Positions 17,906 through 26,633 are shown, counted from the stretch's first letter. The stretch is DNA of 34,086 bases from Nodosilinea sp. LEGE 07088 (GCF_015207395.1 NZ_JADEWX010000049.1:1-34086); one strand, 5' to 3'. Program-made: numbers and translations. Notes: generated by a model not told the origin, from the letters alone.

Positions 17906-18353
17906 CGCGGCTCTTAGTGGCCCAGAACATGCCGTGAATTTTTTGCACGGCTTCCATTAGTTCGGTAGCGTGCTGCACGCTGACCTCAACCTTACAGGCA
18001 GAGCAGAGCTTGGCCGCCTTCCAGAAAGTGTCGTGCAGGTCGGGAAACTGATCTAGATGCACCGGCTTGAAGTAGTCGGTCCAGAGAATGAGCAGTTCAT
18101 CTTTGGTGATTTGAGCCTGCTCTTCTTTGATGGCGGTATAGCGAGAGAAGGTGTTGTTATAGGCGACGGTGGCTGCTTTGTCACCGGCAGCGGGCAGCTC
18201 CAGATCGACGAGCTTTTTGGTCATCGACAGCACCGCTTCAGCGGCTACGCGCGCCGAAGACGGATCATAAACGCCGCAGGGGCCATCGCAGTGGGCGTGT
18301 ACCGCATCGGCGGGGAACCATGCCTGTAGCTTGGCGATTGCTTGGTTGAGCAT
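17880..18353 (-). CDS. sodN: Nickel-type superoxide dismutase precursor
   Basis: Starting at the ATG at 18353 the precursor is 157 residues. This start follows an AGGATG Shine-Dalgarno-like stretch; an ATG at 18359 would add only two residues, and longer forms up to 18479 are unsupported. The nickel hook HCDGPCGVYDP begins at residue 21, so SodX should cut after A20 to expose the His that, with the two Cys, binds nickel. The hook has Gly where Streptomyces has Leu. The rest is the four-helix NiSOD fold ('EAVLSMTKKL', 'WKAAKLCSACKVEV'). It disproportionates superoxide in the cytosol and needs no iron or manganese. It lies directly upstream of sodX. Confidence 0.95.
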   Translation of the reverse strand: MLNQAIAKLQAWFPADAVHAHCDGPCGVYDPSSARVAAEAVLSMTKKLVDLELPAAGDKAATVAYNNTFSRYTAIKEEQAQITKDELLILWTDYFKPVHLDQFPDLHDTFWKAAKLCSACKVEVSVQHATELMEAVQKIHGMFWATKSRDVSWYTAS

Positions 18354-18645
18354 AATCATCCTGGTAATGAACGGGGATACGAGCAAAACGTGAAAACTTC
18401 GTTGCGCCTGGCCCCAGCGACGCTCCTGGTCCGCAGGGATAAACATTCCCAGGACAGACCGGGAGGCTAGCCAGACCACGTCTCATATTGTTAACGCTAT
18501 CGAGCCCTTCTGCAACCTCTCTCCCTCTCTCCAGCGATAGATTCAGCCAGGGCAATGGAGCCGCCTTGACGGATCGAGACATGAGTTTAGTACATTTATA
18601 TTATCGCCCAGGGCTTTGCCTGTGCCTTTAGCCACCTTCGAGGCC

Positions 18646-19677
18646 ATGACTAATTTTTTAACTCAGGTTTGGATTCGCTGTCTGCTGCTGTTGGCCCTGG
18701 GAGCGGGGCTAACGGGCTGTGGCGATCTGGTAATGCGGTTGGCTGCCTGGTCGACCCCGGTCGATTTATCGGCCCTGCCGCCCTGCGTCGATGACGACTG
18801 CAACTGCGGCGATTTTGCCACCCAGGCCCAGGCCCAGGTGGTGCTAGAGGCCTTTAGAGGCGACCCCTACGGCCTGGATGGGGATGGCAATGACCGGGCC
18901 TGCGAGCTCCTGCCCGCTGCCCCCCTGCCAGCCGATCCGCCCGCCCCGCCGTCGAGCAACCCTCACTTGGTGTTGGGTAACCCTAGCCAGGCGGCGGCGG
19001 TAAACCCCAACAACTATTTGATTCAGCGGCACCAGTACGCGCTCAGCTATAACCGCGATCGCAACGGACTCAACTGGGCCAGCTGGGAGGTCGATGCCGC
19101 CTGGCTGGGGCAGGTCAACCGCCAAAACGACTTTCGCCCCGACGGTGCCCTACCCCGAGGGTTTTATCAGGTCACCCCCAACGACTATCGGGGCAGTGGC
19201 TACGATCGCGGCCATGTGGTGCCATCGGGCGATCGCACCCGTACGATTGGCGACAACTCTGCCACCTTTCTCATGACCAATATCATTCCTCAGGCAGCTG
19301 CCAACAACCGGGGACCCTGGCGCGAGCTAGAAGAATACACGCGCGATCTGGTCTACCAGTACGACCATAGCCTGCATGTACTGGCCGGGGCCTACGGTAC
19401 CCAGGGTAGTGTGGGCAACCGGGCGATCGCAGTGCCTTCCCGGCTATGGAAAATTATTGTGGTCTACGATCGCTTGGCCGATGGCGGGCTCGGTATCGGT
19501 AGTGACACAAAAGTCATTGCTGTCGATATGCCCAACAGTGACCAAATTGATCCAGACTGGCGTCGCTATCAAACCTCTGTTCAACGGCTGGAGATCGCCA
19601 CGGGCTATCGTTTCATGGACAACTTACCGCTAGAGTTACAAACTGCCCTCAAAGCTCAAACCAGTAGTATCCCCTAG
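18646..19677 (+). CDS. Lipoprotein DNA/RNA nuclease with Excalibur domain and NucA-type domain
   Basis: Taken from the ATG at 18646 (343 residues); a TTG at 18616 would add 10 residues before the signal peptide. Residues 1-25 are a lipoprotein signal with lipobox LTGC (C25), so the protein is likely membrane-anchored outside the cytoplasm. Residues about 47-86 are an Excalibur calcium-binding domain (CVDDDCNCGDF, then DGDGNDRACE). After a Pro-rich linker comes a NucA/endonuclease G-type beta-beta-alpha-metal nuclease: DRGH at 187-190 with the catalytic His, and 'MTNIIPQAAANNRGPW' with the metal Asn. It probably degrades extracellular DNA/RNA for nutrients or defence. No inhibitor gene, such as NuiA, is adjacent. 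Confidence 0.92.
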   Translation: MTNFLTQVWIRCLLLLALGAGLTGCGDLVMRLAAWSTPVDLSALPPCVDDDCNCGDFATQAQAQVVLEAFRGDPYGLDGDGNDRACELLPAAPLPADPPAPPSSNPHLVLGNPSQAAAVNPNNYLIQRHQYALSYNRDRNGLNWASWEVDAAWLGQVNRQNDFRPDGALPRGFYQVTPNDYRGSGYDRGHVVPSGDRTRTIGDNSATFLMTNIIPQAAANNRGPWRELEEYTRDLVYQYDHSLHVLAGAYGTQGSVGNRAIAVPSRLWKIIVVYDRLADGGLGIGSDTKVIAVDMPNSDQIDPDWRRYQTSVQRLEIATGYRFMDNLPLELQTALKAQTSSIP

Positions 19678-20312
19678 ATAGTCCATGTCTTATCCCCACA
19701 ATGGCAGTGCAAGACTTGTACTATGATAGAGAGCTGGCCATTCCTCAGGTTGAGCGGGCTAACCCGCAGATAAATGTTGAATATTCCTATATCTAAACGT
19801 TATTCGCCCATTTGCACCCTTGATCTTATTTGATGCATTACAGAATATGCTATGTCTTCAGGTATACTAGCTGCCTATGCTAATTCACCCTATCGACTCC
19901 AGTCGGATACAGATAGAGTGGCTACAGGACTATTCGAAGGCATCTACAGTGGTTAGTAAACAAAATAAATTAGATGGGTTTGCTACCCTTGGCCATGCCA
20001 AGCGTAGGATAGCCCTGTAGATATTCTGCCCCGGTTCCGCCGTGACTTTAGCTGAATCCACTATCCATTGCTACTAAATTTACTGATTGAGCCCAACTAA
20101 TCCCTAGATTTTTTATGAAGAAAACGCTAAAATTTTGTCTTTAGATCCTTCTTCGAGTTATGCAATGAGTCCTTTAGTTATTCAATGTGGGTTTTAGTCG
20201 ATCTGTCGAACGCTTTATATTGACCGGAAAAAATGTCCTGACTCTGTCAGAAACAAGATCAGTGTCTAGCCTGGCTACTATAAGATAATTTTCCCTAATT
20301 ACCCTAATTTTT
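19678..20312. other. Long intergenic region upstream of the NYN gene
   Basis: No convincing gene in 635 bases. A short GCGGG-CTAA-CCCGC hairpin lies at 19754-19767, possibly the end of the nuclease transcript, though no T-run follows. Near the NYN gene are TATAAG (20279-20284), a candidate -10 without a clear -35, and the tandem CCCTAATT repeat at 20293-20309 just before the ATG. The middle is A+T rich with no readable structure. Confidence 0.35.
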
Positions 20313-20834
20313 ATGTCTAATAGATATGGTTTAAAGCGTCTATCGATATTCGTAGACGGCAACAATATGTTTTATGCTCAGCAGAAAAATGGCTGGTTCT
20401 TCGATCCTAAGCGAGTATTAGAATATTTCCTGAGCCTTGACGGTGGAACGACCTTGGTCAACGCCTTCTGGTACACGGGCCTCAAAGATCCACAAGATCA
20501 GCGGGGTTTTCGTGATGCTCTAATCAGCCTGGGGTATACCGTTCGCACTAAGATTCTCAAAGAGTACTACGACGATAACTCAGGCCGATATTCTCAAAAA
20601 GCCAACTTGGATATTGAAATCGCGATCGATATGTTTAACACAGTCGATCAATACGATGAAGTTGTTTTATTTAGTGGTGATGGCGACTTTGAGCGGGCCA
20701 TTGAACTACTGCGCTCTAAGAACACTCACATTACCGTAGTTTCGACTGAAGGTATGATTGCCCGCGAACTGCGCAACGCGACCGATCGCTATATCGACCT
20801 CAACAGCGTTCGCAAATACATTGAAAAGGACTAA
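20313..20834 (+). CDS. NYN-domain protein, LabA/DUF88 family
   Basis: This 173-residue protein is a full NYN (PIN-like) domain. Conserved acidic positions are in IFVDGNNMF (D15 region, residues 12-20), the central 'QKANLDIEIAIDM' (D100, D106) and LFSGDGDFERAI (119-130), the metal-binding carboxylates expected of a nuclease. Proteins of this family are RNases or RNA-binding proteins; LabA of Synechococcus affects circadian output. The protein here is shorter than LabA and lacks an obvious C-terminal OST-HTH/LOTUS domain. It is a lone gene next to a transposase remnant and converges with the STAND module, so a link to either process cannot be excluded. Family call firm, role open. Confidence 0.9.
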   Translation: MSNRYGLKRLSIFVDGNNMFYAQQKNGWFFDPKRVLEYFLSLDGGTTLVNAFWYTGLKDPQDQRGFRDALISLGYTVRTKILKEYYDDNSGRYSQKANLDIEIAIDMFNTVDQYDEVVLFSGDGDFERAIELLRSKNTHITVVSTEGMIARELRNATDRYIDLNSVRKYIEKD

Positions 20835-20856
20835 TGCTTGACAGCGTGAGTTTGGA

Positions 20857-21023
20857 GACTATCCTCGTCATATCTAAAATCACTTGCAGATGCAGCCGAC
20901 GTCCTCGAGGTCGATAGCGCTTTAGCTCTTGACGAATCGCGTGGCGCATTGGCGCTGATAAGCACTCGGCATCCCATCCACCAGTTGGTAAATTAGCTCT
21001 TGAGCGTGGGCAAGAATCTTCAT
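20857..21023 (-). pseudogene. Internally deleted transposase remnant
   Basis: Reading from the ATG at 21023, a 33-codon frame begins MKILAHAQELIYQLVDGMPSA and stops at 20922. In a second minus frame, about 20961-20857, the sequence reads 'APMRHAIRQELKRY' then 'RPRGRRLHLQVILDMT'. Both pieces resemble successive parts of a family of cyanobacterial transposases (N-terminal helical start, then a 'YRPRGRR..QVILDLT' segment leading to the first catalytic Asp). The catalytic remainder is missing and the frames are shifted, so this is a relic. The block ahead of it (about 21024-21110) probably belongs to the same element. Recognition is from remembered pattern; a protein search would settle the family. 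Confidence 0.5.
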
Positions 21024-21257
21024 GATCCCTGCTGTATATACGTTTCACGCCCTTTGCTCTCATCCCCCCTGTCAAGATGCAAGATTTGAACCTATCGACC
21101 TTGCCCCATAGGTGGTGCGTAGATAGGGGAGGGGTGCGATCGCGCCCCCTTAAATAGTGGCTACTCATCGGGAGTATGCTTACCGCTGGCGGAAGCGACA
21201 CCGAGGAGGCCAATCAGGGTGGTGGTTCCGGTGGTCCACAGGGCGATAGGGGCGTAG

Positions 21258-21276
21258 GGGCGAACGGTGTTCGCCC
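21258..21276. repeat. Short GC palindrome, 8-bp arms with 3-nt loop
   Basis: GGGCGAAC-GGT-GTTCGCCC lies 28 nt beyond the stop of the STAND gene, flanked by GGGGCGTA-type sequence. Palindromes of this kind are scattered in many cyanobacterial genomes. It could end the STAND transcript, but no T-run follows on the minus strand. Confidence 0.55.
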
Positions 21277-21304
21277 TTTCAAACTGGGAGTCGCTAAGCA
21301 GGCC

Positions 21305-24300
21305 TCAGCACAAATCCTGGAGGCCGGCAATTAGCTGCTCTACTTCAGTCGCCTTTTTGGATACATCAAGCTCGCGATACAATGTGAGGCTAGTAGTGAG
21401 AAATTCAGCCGCTATGCTCGCAGCACTGGGTTCTGACCGACGGGCGCGGGCGATATAAATTTCCCCGAGCAGTTTGTTGGCTGCCGCTTGCAGCTTGCGG
21501 CGGTTGAAGTCTTGTAAGGTCTTTAACGCCTCCTGGGTCAGTTCCTCAGCTTTGTCGAGATTGGCTAGGGGCTCGATTTCTAGATAGGCACGGGCTATGT
21601 CGAGGGCTTCGTCGGCACGGTCTACGGTTTGACCCAGCTTGTTCAAGCGGGCAAAACCGTCGGCGACGGCTTGCTCAAATTGGGTAATGTGTTCGGGGAT
21701 GGAATTGCTTGTTGCTGGTAGCCACCGAAGCCGCTCAGCGATGAGTAGGGCCAGGGCGATTTGGTCGTAGGCCAGGTTTTGGCGATAGTCATTTGCAGTG
21801 CCGAGGTCGATCGCCTGCTGGAGGTTGCTCTCCGCTGATTGAAGCAGCAAAATAGCGACTTCGCGAGGGCTATCTTTGACCTGGAGGCGCTGAGTATTGG
21901 CTAGTTGCTGTAACCGCCACACCGCGCTTTCGGTATATCCGAGGGTCTGGTGCTTTTCAAGGCTGCTTTGGTAATGCTTGATAGCTTGGGGATAGTCTTT
22001 TAGGTCTCGATAGCAAGAGGCTATCCAAGAAAACTGATTAGCTACAGCTTGCTGTAAATCAAGTTTTCTATAAAGATCTAAGCTTTGTTGATGGTAAGCA
22101 ATCGCCTCCTTATATTTACCCCAGGCATGATAGATGCGGCCTAACTGGTGGTAAGCGAGCGCAATGTCTTCTTGAAGATCAAGTTTTTGGCAGAGTTCTA
22201 GGTCTTGCCGTTCGCATTGCAATGCCTGCTCATACTGACTCCATTCTCTATAACACCCTGCCAGGTTGTACCAGCAGCAGGATACTTCTTTCTGTTTTCC
22301 CAAATTCTGGTAGCGATCGCGACTTTGTTCATAGTGGGTAATCGCTTCATCATATTTACCCCAGGCTTGATAGATTTGCCCTAACTGGTAAAGAGACAAA
22401 GCTAGTCTCGATGGTTCTGCTTCGAGTTGTCTCAGTTCTAAACAGCGCCGATGACTTTCAATGGCTTGTTCATATTGGCCCCAATCTTTATAACTATCTC
22501 CAATCCAGAAGAACAGGTTGGCCACATCAGAGCCTTTCTCAAGCTGCTGATAGCGATCGCGGCTTTGTTCGTGATATGCGATCGCCTCTTCATACTTACC
22601 CCAGGCTTGATAGATGCGGCCTAGCTGCCAATACGCATCGGCAATTCCAGGTTGGTCGTCGAGCTTTTGCCGCAAGGCTAAATCTTGCTGTTCAGCTTCT
22701 AGGGCCTGCTCATATCGGCCCCACTCACGGTAGCAAATTGCTTTCCAATACCATAGATCAGCCACATTGGAGTCTTTCTCGAGCTGCTTATAGAGGTCTC
22801 GACTTTGTTCATAATGCGCGATCGCCTCAGCATACTTACCCCAGGCTTGATAGATGCGGCCTAGCTGCCAATACGCATCGGCAATTCCAGGTTGGTCGTC
22901 GAGCTTTTGACGTAGGGCTAAGGCTCGCTGTTCAGCGTCTAGAGCCTGCCTATACTTACCCCACTCGCGGTAGCAAACTGCCATCCAGTACCACTGGTTG
23001 GCCACATCAGTGTCTTTCTCAAGCTGCTGATAGCGATCGCGGCTTTGCTCGTAATGAGCGATCGCCTCACCATACTTACCCCAGCCTTGATAGATGCGGC
23101 CTAACTGGTAGTAGGCAAGGGCAATATTGGGTTGGTCGTCGAGCTTTTGGCGCAGCGCTAAGTCCTGCTTTTCGGCCTCCAACGCTTGCTTATAGTGGTC
23201 CCACTTGCGGTAGCAAACTGCCATCCAGTACCACTGGTTGGCCACATCAGACTCTTTCTCAAGCTGCTGATAGCGATCGCAACTTTGCTCGTAGTGGGCG
23301 ACCGCCTCGCCATACTTGCCCCAGCCTTGATAGATGTGGCCTAGTAGGTAGTAGGCTAGAGCAATTCTGGACGGTTCGTTGAGCTTTTGGCGAAAAGATA
23401 ATTCTTGTTGTGCGGCGGTCAAGGCTTGCTCATACCGGCCCCATACGTGGTAGCAAACTGCCATCCAGTACCATTGCTTAGCCACATCAGACTCTTTCTC
23501 AAGCTGCTGATAGCGATCTTGGCTTTGCTCGTAGTGAGCGATCGCCTCAGCATACTTGCCCCAATCTTGATAAGTTTTGCCTAGGTGATAAAGAGCTGAA
23601 GCCTCCTCCTGAGGCCTTAAAATTTCCCTGGCAATAGTCAACATTTGCTGAAAGCAGTTTAGGGATTGCTCATATTTTTCATGCAGGCGCTGACAAATTC
23701 CTCGATTTCTCCAGTAGACTAAAAAAGCATTGGGTTCAATAAAATCAGCCAGTTGCTCAAAACAGGTTTGGTAAAAGTCGTTGGCTTTTTCATAATCTTC
23801 TTTCTCTTGATGGCAGGTCGCTAATGACCAGGCAGCATACGGGCTCAACAGAGAATATTTTGCTTCAGATAGAGCTTCAAACAAGGCAACGGCTTTGTCA
23901 TAGTGTTTTTCTCGCACATAGCTCATGGCGGTTATAAAGGCGAGCGAATGTTGCCCTTTCACCAACTCCTGATGTTCGCTGAGCAGTTCTAAATTGGGGC
24001 TAATCTCTGCGCCCAAGTCATTGACTAAATCTCGCAAGGCACAAAACAAATCTGGCTCCATACCTTCAACCAGTTCAGAAACGCAATCTGCCAGGTTAGG
24101 ACCAGCCTCGCCACAGACTACATAGAACGTTGCCACCTGAGCTTTAAGCCGCATTTCCCTCGACAGAGTGGCGTTTTGGCTAAACTGTCGCAGGGCTTCA
24201 ACCACTTCTCCCCGCTGATGGAACTGCTCAATTTGCCGCAGTAGCTGCAAAATTTGTTTAACGATAGCTTTCTCGGCATCATCCGCGTCAATTGCCAGAG

Positions 24301-26629
24301 CTAGCCCTGTGCAAATTAACTGGTAGATCAGCTTCTTGCGGGGGTTGGCGTTGACTTCGGCTACCTCGGCAATGACCTGGCCTGCAAACAGCAGTTCCTT
24401 AAGAGAAATCGCCTCTTTTTGACTAGGGTTATCTGCCTTGAACCATTGAATTTGGGCATCAGGGGAGTCTCCCCCCAGCAGCTTAATGTCGTCTTGGCCC
24501 GGTACAGGCTGGTAGACAACTAAACCTTCAAACAATTTTTCAAACAGTCGATTGAGTTGGCTGGGGCTATGATTGCCGTAGTACCCCAGCGCTAGCAAAA
24601 TTGGCTCTACCCAGCGTGGTTCGCGCCAGTGCTGTTGAATCGTCTCCAGCATCTCTTCGCGATCGCGATCGGCGATGTCGCGGGCCGCAAAGTATTCTTC
24701 AAAGGTGAGGTGCATAAACCCATAGACATCGGGTGCCCGCTCCACAAATAGCCCGGTGGTTTCTCGCACGCGGCGTAAAAACTCTTCAACCGCGCCGAGA
24801 ATTTCTGGCGAGTCTGAGGCTTCACCCCGCAGGGCTGCGAGCCTAGGCGCTAGTTGCTCGTTCAACTCAGCGTGGGTTACCTGACCCGAGGGTTTTTCTT
24901 CATGCATCCAGTAGGCCAGGGGGGCCAGCAATTCCACCACTTCCCCCTCAGGCAACAGCACTTTCTGCATGTTAGGTAGCTTTTTGCTGAGCTGCCAGTC
25001 TGCCGTCAGGGTTTGCACCGCCAGTTCGTACAGCTTCACCCGCCGCGCCGGTAGCTGCTCCCCATTGCGATGAATCAGCGCCAAAATCGTTAATAGCAGT
25101 GGATTGGTTGTTAGCCGCTTTACCCCCTCGCTGCGTTGAATATCGCTTAAAATCTGCTCAGCCTGCCGGTCTCCCGCCCGCTCCTGCTGCTCCGCAGTAG
25201 CATCTGGCTTTTGAGCTTTTTCTACCGCCCGACACCAGCGATGCAAAAAGTCGCTCACCTGGACGTCATTCATGTCGGTAATGGTGAACTCGGTGAAGCG
25301 GCTGGCCAGTTTCACCTCCTGGTATCCGGCAATGCGGCTGGTGACAATTAGCTTGTTGTGGCCAAACTGCTCGGCAAAATCGTTAATGCGGCCTACAATT
25401 TGCCGCCGACTCTCCTGGTCAAAAACTTCATCTAGGCCATCGAGCAATATCAGACAGTTGCCCCCCTGCATGCGCTCTAGCAGCCTGCTAGACAGGGCCG
25501 ATGCCTCATCATCACCGTCAAAGTAATCTTCCCAGTTGCGATAAAACTGCTGGAGGTAGTCCAATAAACCCAGCTCTGGGTGAGTTTCTAGCCGCTCGGC
25601 ATAGTCTGCAATTTTGAAATAAATTGGCCATCGAGTTTCGCCCAACTTTTCTTGCTCAGTTCCTCCCTGCACGATGTCCTGTTTATCCCGCAGAGCCTTG
25701 GCAAAATGCAGGGCCAGGTATTTGAGGAGGGTGGTTTTGCCCGCTCCTGGTGCTCCTAAAATGACGCTACAGCTATAAGAACCTCGCACCACGTCGGCCA
25801 AGTCGACCGTCTCAGTCACTGTTTTTGTCGTGCTAGTTTCAACTTCTGACACCGACGACTCTATTTCTAACTCGGGTGCAGGGGCGAAATCAGGCTCTAG
25901 ATCCTCCTCCTGACTGCTGCGAGAACTAGGGCTGGCCTGACGCAGGCTAGCGACTTTGCCCACCGAGGCCCGCTGGTGCTTAGAGACTGCCGCCACCTGC
26001 TGTCGCCGCTCGGCCTGTAGCGACACATAGATTTGATCAAGAAAAATATCCACCTGGCGGTTTACCTGCATCACTCCGCTCATGGTGAGGTAAGCGTTGT
26101 CGGCAATCAGCCATTCTAGATAGGGATAAAGCAGCGGGTGGCGAGTTTCAAATCGGGCTACTCTGCCCCGCCAGTCCCAAAAGTCGGGGGCGCGGTTACG
26201 AAACTCGTCTAAAAAGCGTTCCTGGTTCAGCCAAAAGACCAGCACTAGCCCCTGCTCAAAGATTTTTTCGCGGGCTAGGTTGAGCTGCTCTAGCTCTTGC
26301 TTGAGTCGTGGCTTGGGCAGCTGCTCTAAGCCAAATGCCAGCACTACCCGCCGCCCCATTGCTGGGGGAGCTTGATTATCCAAGTCGGCTAAAAAGTTAA
26401 ATAGTGAATTGTCGCTGTAGAAAAAGTTGAGAAACTGTAGCGGCTCCTCGCCATCCCTTAACTCAGCTCTAAGCGCTTCGACCACCGGATGGTCGGGGGC
26501 GCTTTCGGGGGCAATGGCGTATAGGGTCAAGCTGGTTTCGCTCAGCGCCACTTCGTTGACCAGCTTGCTCAGTTCCTCGTGGTCTGGGGCACTAAGGGGC
26601 TGTAGATTTGTTTCAGCGACGGTCACCAT
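21305..26629 (-). CDS. NACHT-type STAND NTPase with large TPR sensor array
   Basis: This 1774-residue protein has four parts. Residues 1-210 are an N-terminal domain with 'LVFWLNQERFLDEF' and 'APDFWDWRGRVARFE', a pattern I associate with bacterial STAND/TPR proteins; function unknown. Residues 210-275 are a Ser/Glu-rich linker. Residues about 280-700 are a NACHT module: Walker A GAPGAGKTT at 292-300, Walker B LILLDGLDEV near 393-402, 'LIVTSRIAGYQ' as sensor 1, then 'TNPLLLTILALIHR' and 'GFMHLTFEEYFAARDI' as in NACHT C-terminal helical parts. Residues about 900-1580 are TPRs; codons about 1000-1510 lie in an exact 240-bp tandem array. STAND proteins oligomerise on ligand binding and switch on an effector. 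It starts 4 nt after the ATPase fragment's stop, so they are translationally coupled. Confidence 0.93.
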   Translation of the reverse strand: MVTVAETNLQPLSAPDHEELSKLVNEVALSETSLTLYAIAPESAPDHPVVEALRAELRDGEEPLQFLNFFYSDNSLFNFLADLDNQAPPAMGRRVVLAFGLEQLPKPRLKQELEQLNLAREKIFEQGLVLVFWLNQERFLDEFRNRAPDFWDWRGRVARFETRHPLLYPYLEWLIADNAYLTMSGVMQVNRQVDIFLDQIYVSLQAERRQQVAAVSKHQRASVGKVASLRQASPSSRSSQEEDLEPDFAPAPELEIESSVSEVETSTTKTVTETVDLADVVRGSYSCSVILGAPGAGKTTLLKYLALHFAKALRDKQDIVQGGTEQEKLGETRWPIYFKIADYAERLETHPELGLLDYLQQFYRNWEDYFDGDDEASALSSRLLERMQGGNCLILLDGLDEVFDQESRRQIVGRINDFAEQFGHNKLIVTSRIAGYQEVKLASRFTEFTITDMNDVQVSDFLHRWCRAVEKAQKPDATAEQQERAGDRQAEQILSDIQRSEGVKRLTTNPLLLTILALIHRNGEQLPARRVKLYELAVQTLTADWQLSKKLPNMQKVLLPEGEVVELLAPLAYWMHEEKPSGQVTHAELNEQLAPRLAALRGEASDSPEILGAVEEFLRRVRETTGLFVERAPDVYGFMHLTFEEYFAARDIADRDREEMLETIQQHWREPRWVEPILLALGYYGNHSPSQLNRLFEKLFEGLVVYQPVPGQDDIKLLGGDSPDAQIQWFKADNPSQKEAISLKELLFAGQVIAEVAEVNANPRKKLIYQLICTGLALAIDADDAEKAIVKQILQLLRQIEQFHQRGEVVEALRQFSQNATLSREMRLKAQVATFYVVCGEAGPNLADCVSELVEGMEPDLFCALRDLVNDLGAEISPNLELLSEHQELVKGQHSLAFITAMSYVREKHYDKAVALFEALSEAKYSLLSPYAAWSLATCHQEKEDYEKANDFYQTCFEQLADFIEPNAFLVYWRNRGICQRLHEKYEQSLNCFQQMLTIAREILRPQEEASALYHLGKTYQDWGKYAEAIAHYEQSQDRYQQLEKESDVAKQWYWMAVCYHVWGRYEQALTAAQQELSFRQKLNEPSRIALAYYLLGHIYQGWGKYGEAVAHYEQSCDRYQQLEKESDVANQWYWMAVCYRKWDHYKQALEAEKQDLALRQKLDDQPNIALAYYQLGRIYQGWGKYGEAIAHYEQSRDRYQQLEKDTDVANQWYWMAVCYREWGKYRQALDAEQRALALRQKLDDQPGIADAYWQLGRIYQAWGKYAEAIAHYEQSRDLYKQLEKDSNVADLWYWKAICYREWGRYEQALEAEQQDLALRQKLDDQPGIADAYWQLGRIYQAWGKYEEAIAYHEQSRDRYQQLEKGSDVANLFFWIGDSYKDWGQYEQAIESHRRCLELRQLEAEPSRLALSLYQLGQIYQAWGKYDEAITHYEQSRDRYQNLGKQKEVSCCWYNLAGCYREWSQYEQALQCERQDLELCQKLDLQEDIALAYHQLGRIYHAWGKYKEAIAYHQQSLDLYRKLDLQQAVANQFSWIASCYRDLKDYPQAIKHYQSSLEKHQTLGYTESAVWRLQQLANTQRLQVKDSPREVAILLLQSAESNLQQAIDLGTANDYRQNLAYDQIALALLIAERLRWLPATSNSIPEHITQFEQAVADGFARLNKLGQTVDRADEALDIARAYLEIEPLANLDKAEELTQEALKTLQDFNRRKLQAAANKLLGEIYIARARRSEPSAASIAAEFLTTSLTLYRELDVSKKATEVEQLIAGLQDLC
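22111..23790 (-). repeat. Tandem 240-bp repeat inside the TPR region
   Basis: Near-identical anchor blocks of the form CATACTTACCCCAGGCTTGA recur at 22111, 22351, 22591, 22831, 23071, 23311 and 23551, exactly 240 bp apart. Each unit encodes 80 residues, two TPR hairpins: one with 'LGRIYQAWGKY.EAIAHYEQS' and one with 'W..AVCYREWG.Y.QAL'. The middle copies (about 22590-23530) are most alike, the outer ones diverged, as expected for recent expansion or gene conversion. No reading frame is broken. The right boundary is approximate. Confidence 0.9.
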
Positions 26630-26633
26630 AGGC

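Noticed and set aside
21075-21105. tRNA-like T-loop (GGTTCAAATC on the minus strand)
   Set aside because: The flanking stem pairs only through wobbles and one mismatch, no acceptor or anticodon arm can be formed, and the stretch is better explained as the upstream part of the decayed insertion sequence.
20800-21213. 137-codon minus-strand frame as a real gene
   Set aside because: It runs across the transposase relic in a shifted frame, overlaps the 3' end of the NYN gene and has no domain outside the short transposase-like part.
22411-23382. 323-codon plus-strand frame inside the STAND gene
   Set aside because: It is the antisense of the 240-bp repeats; its own internal repeats simply mirror the TPR units.
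22111-23790. CRISPR-like periodicity
   Set aside because: The 240-bp period is far too long, the units are continuous coding sequence without spacers, and they translate to TPRs.
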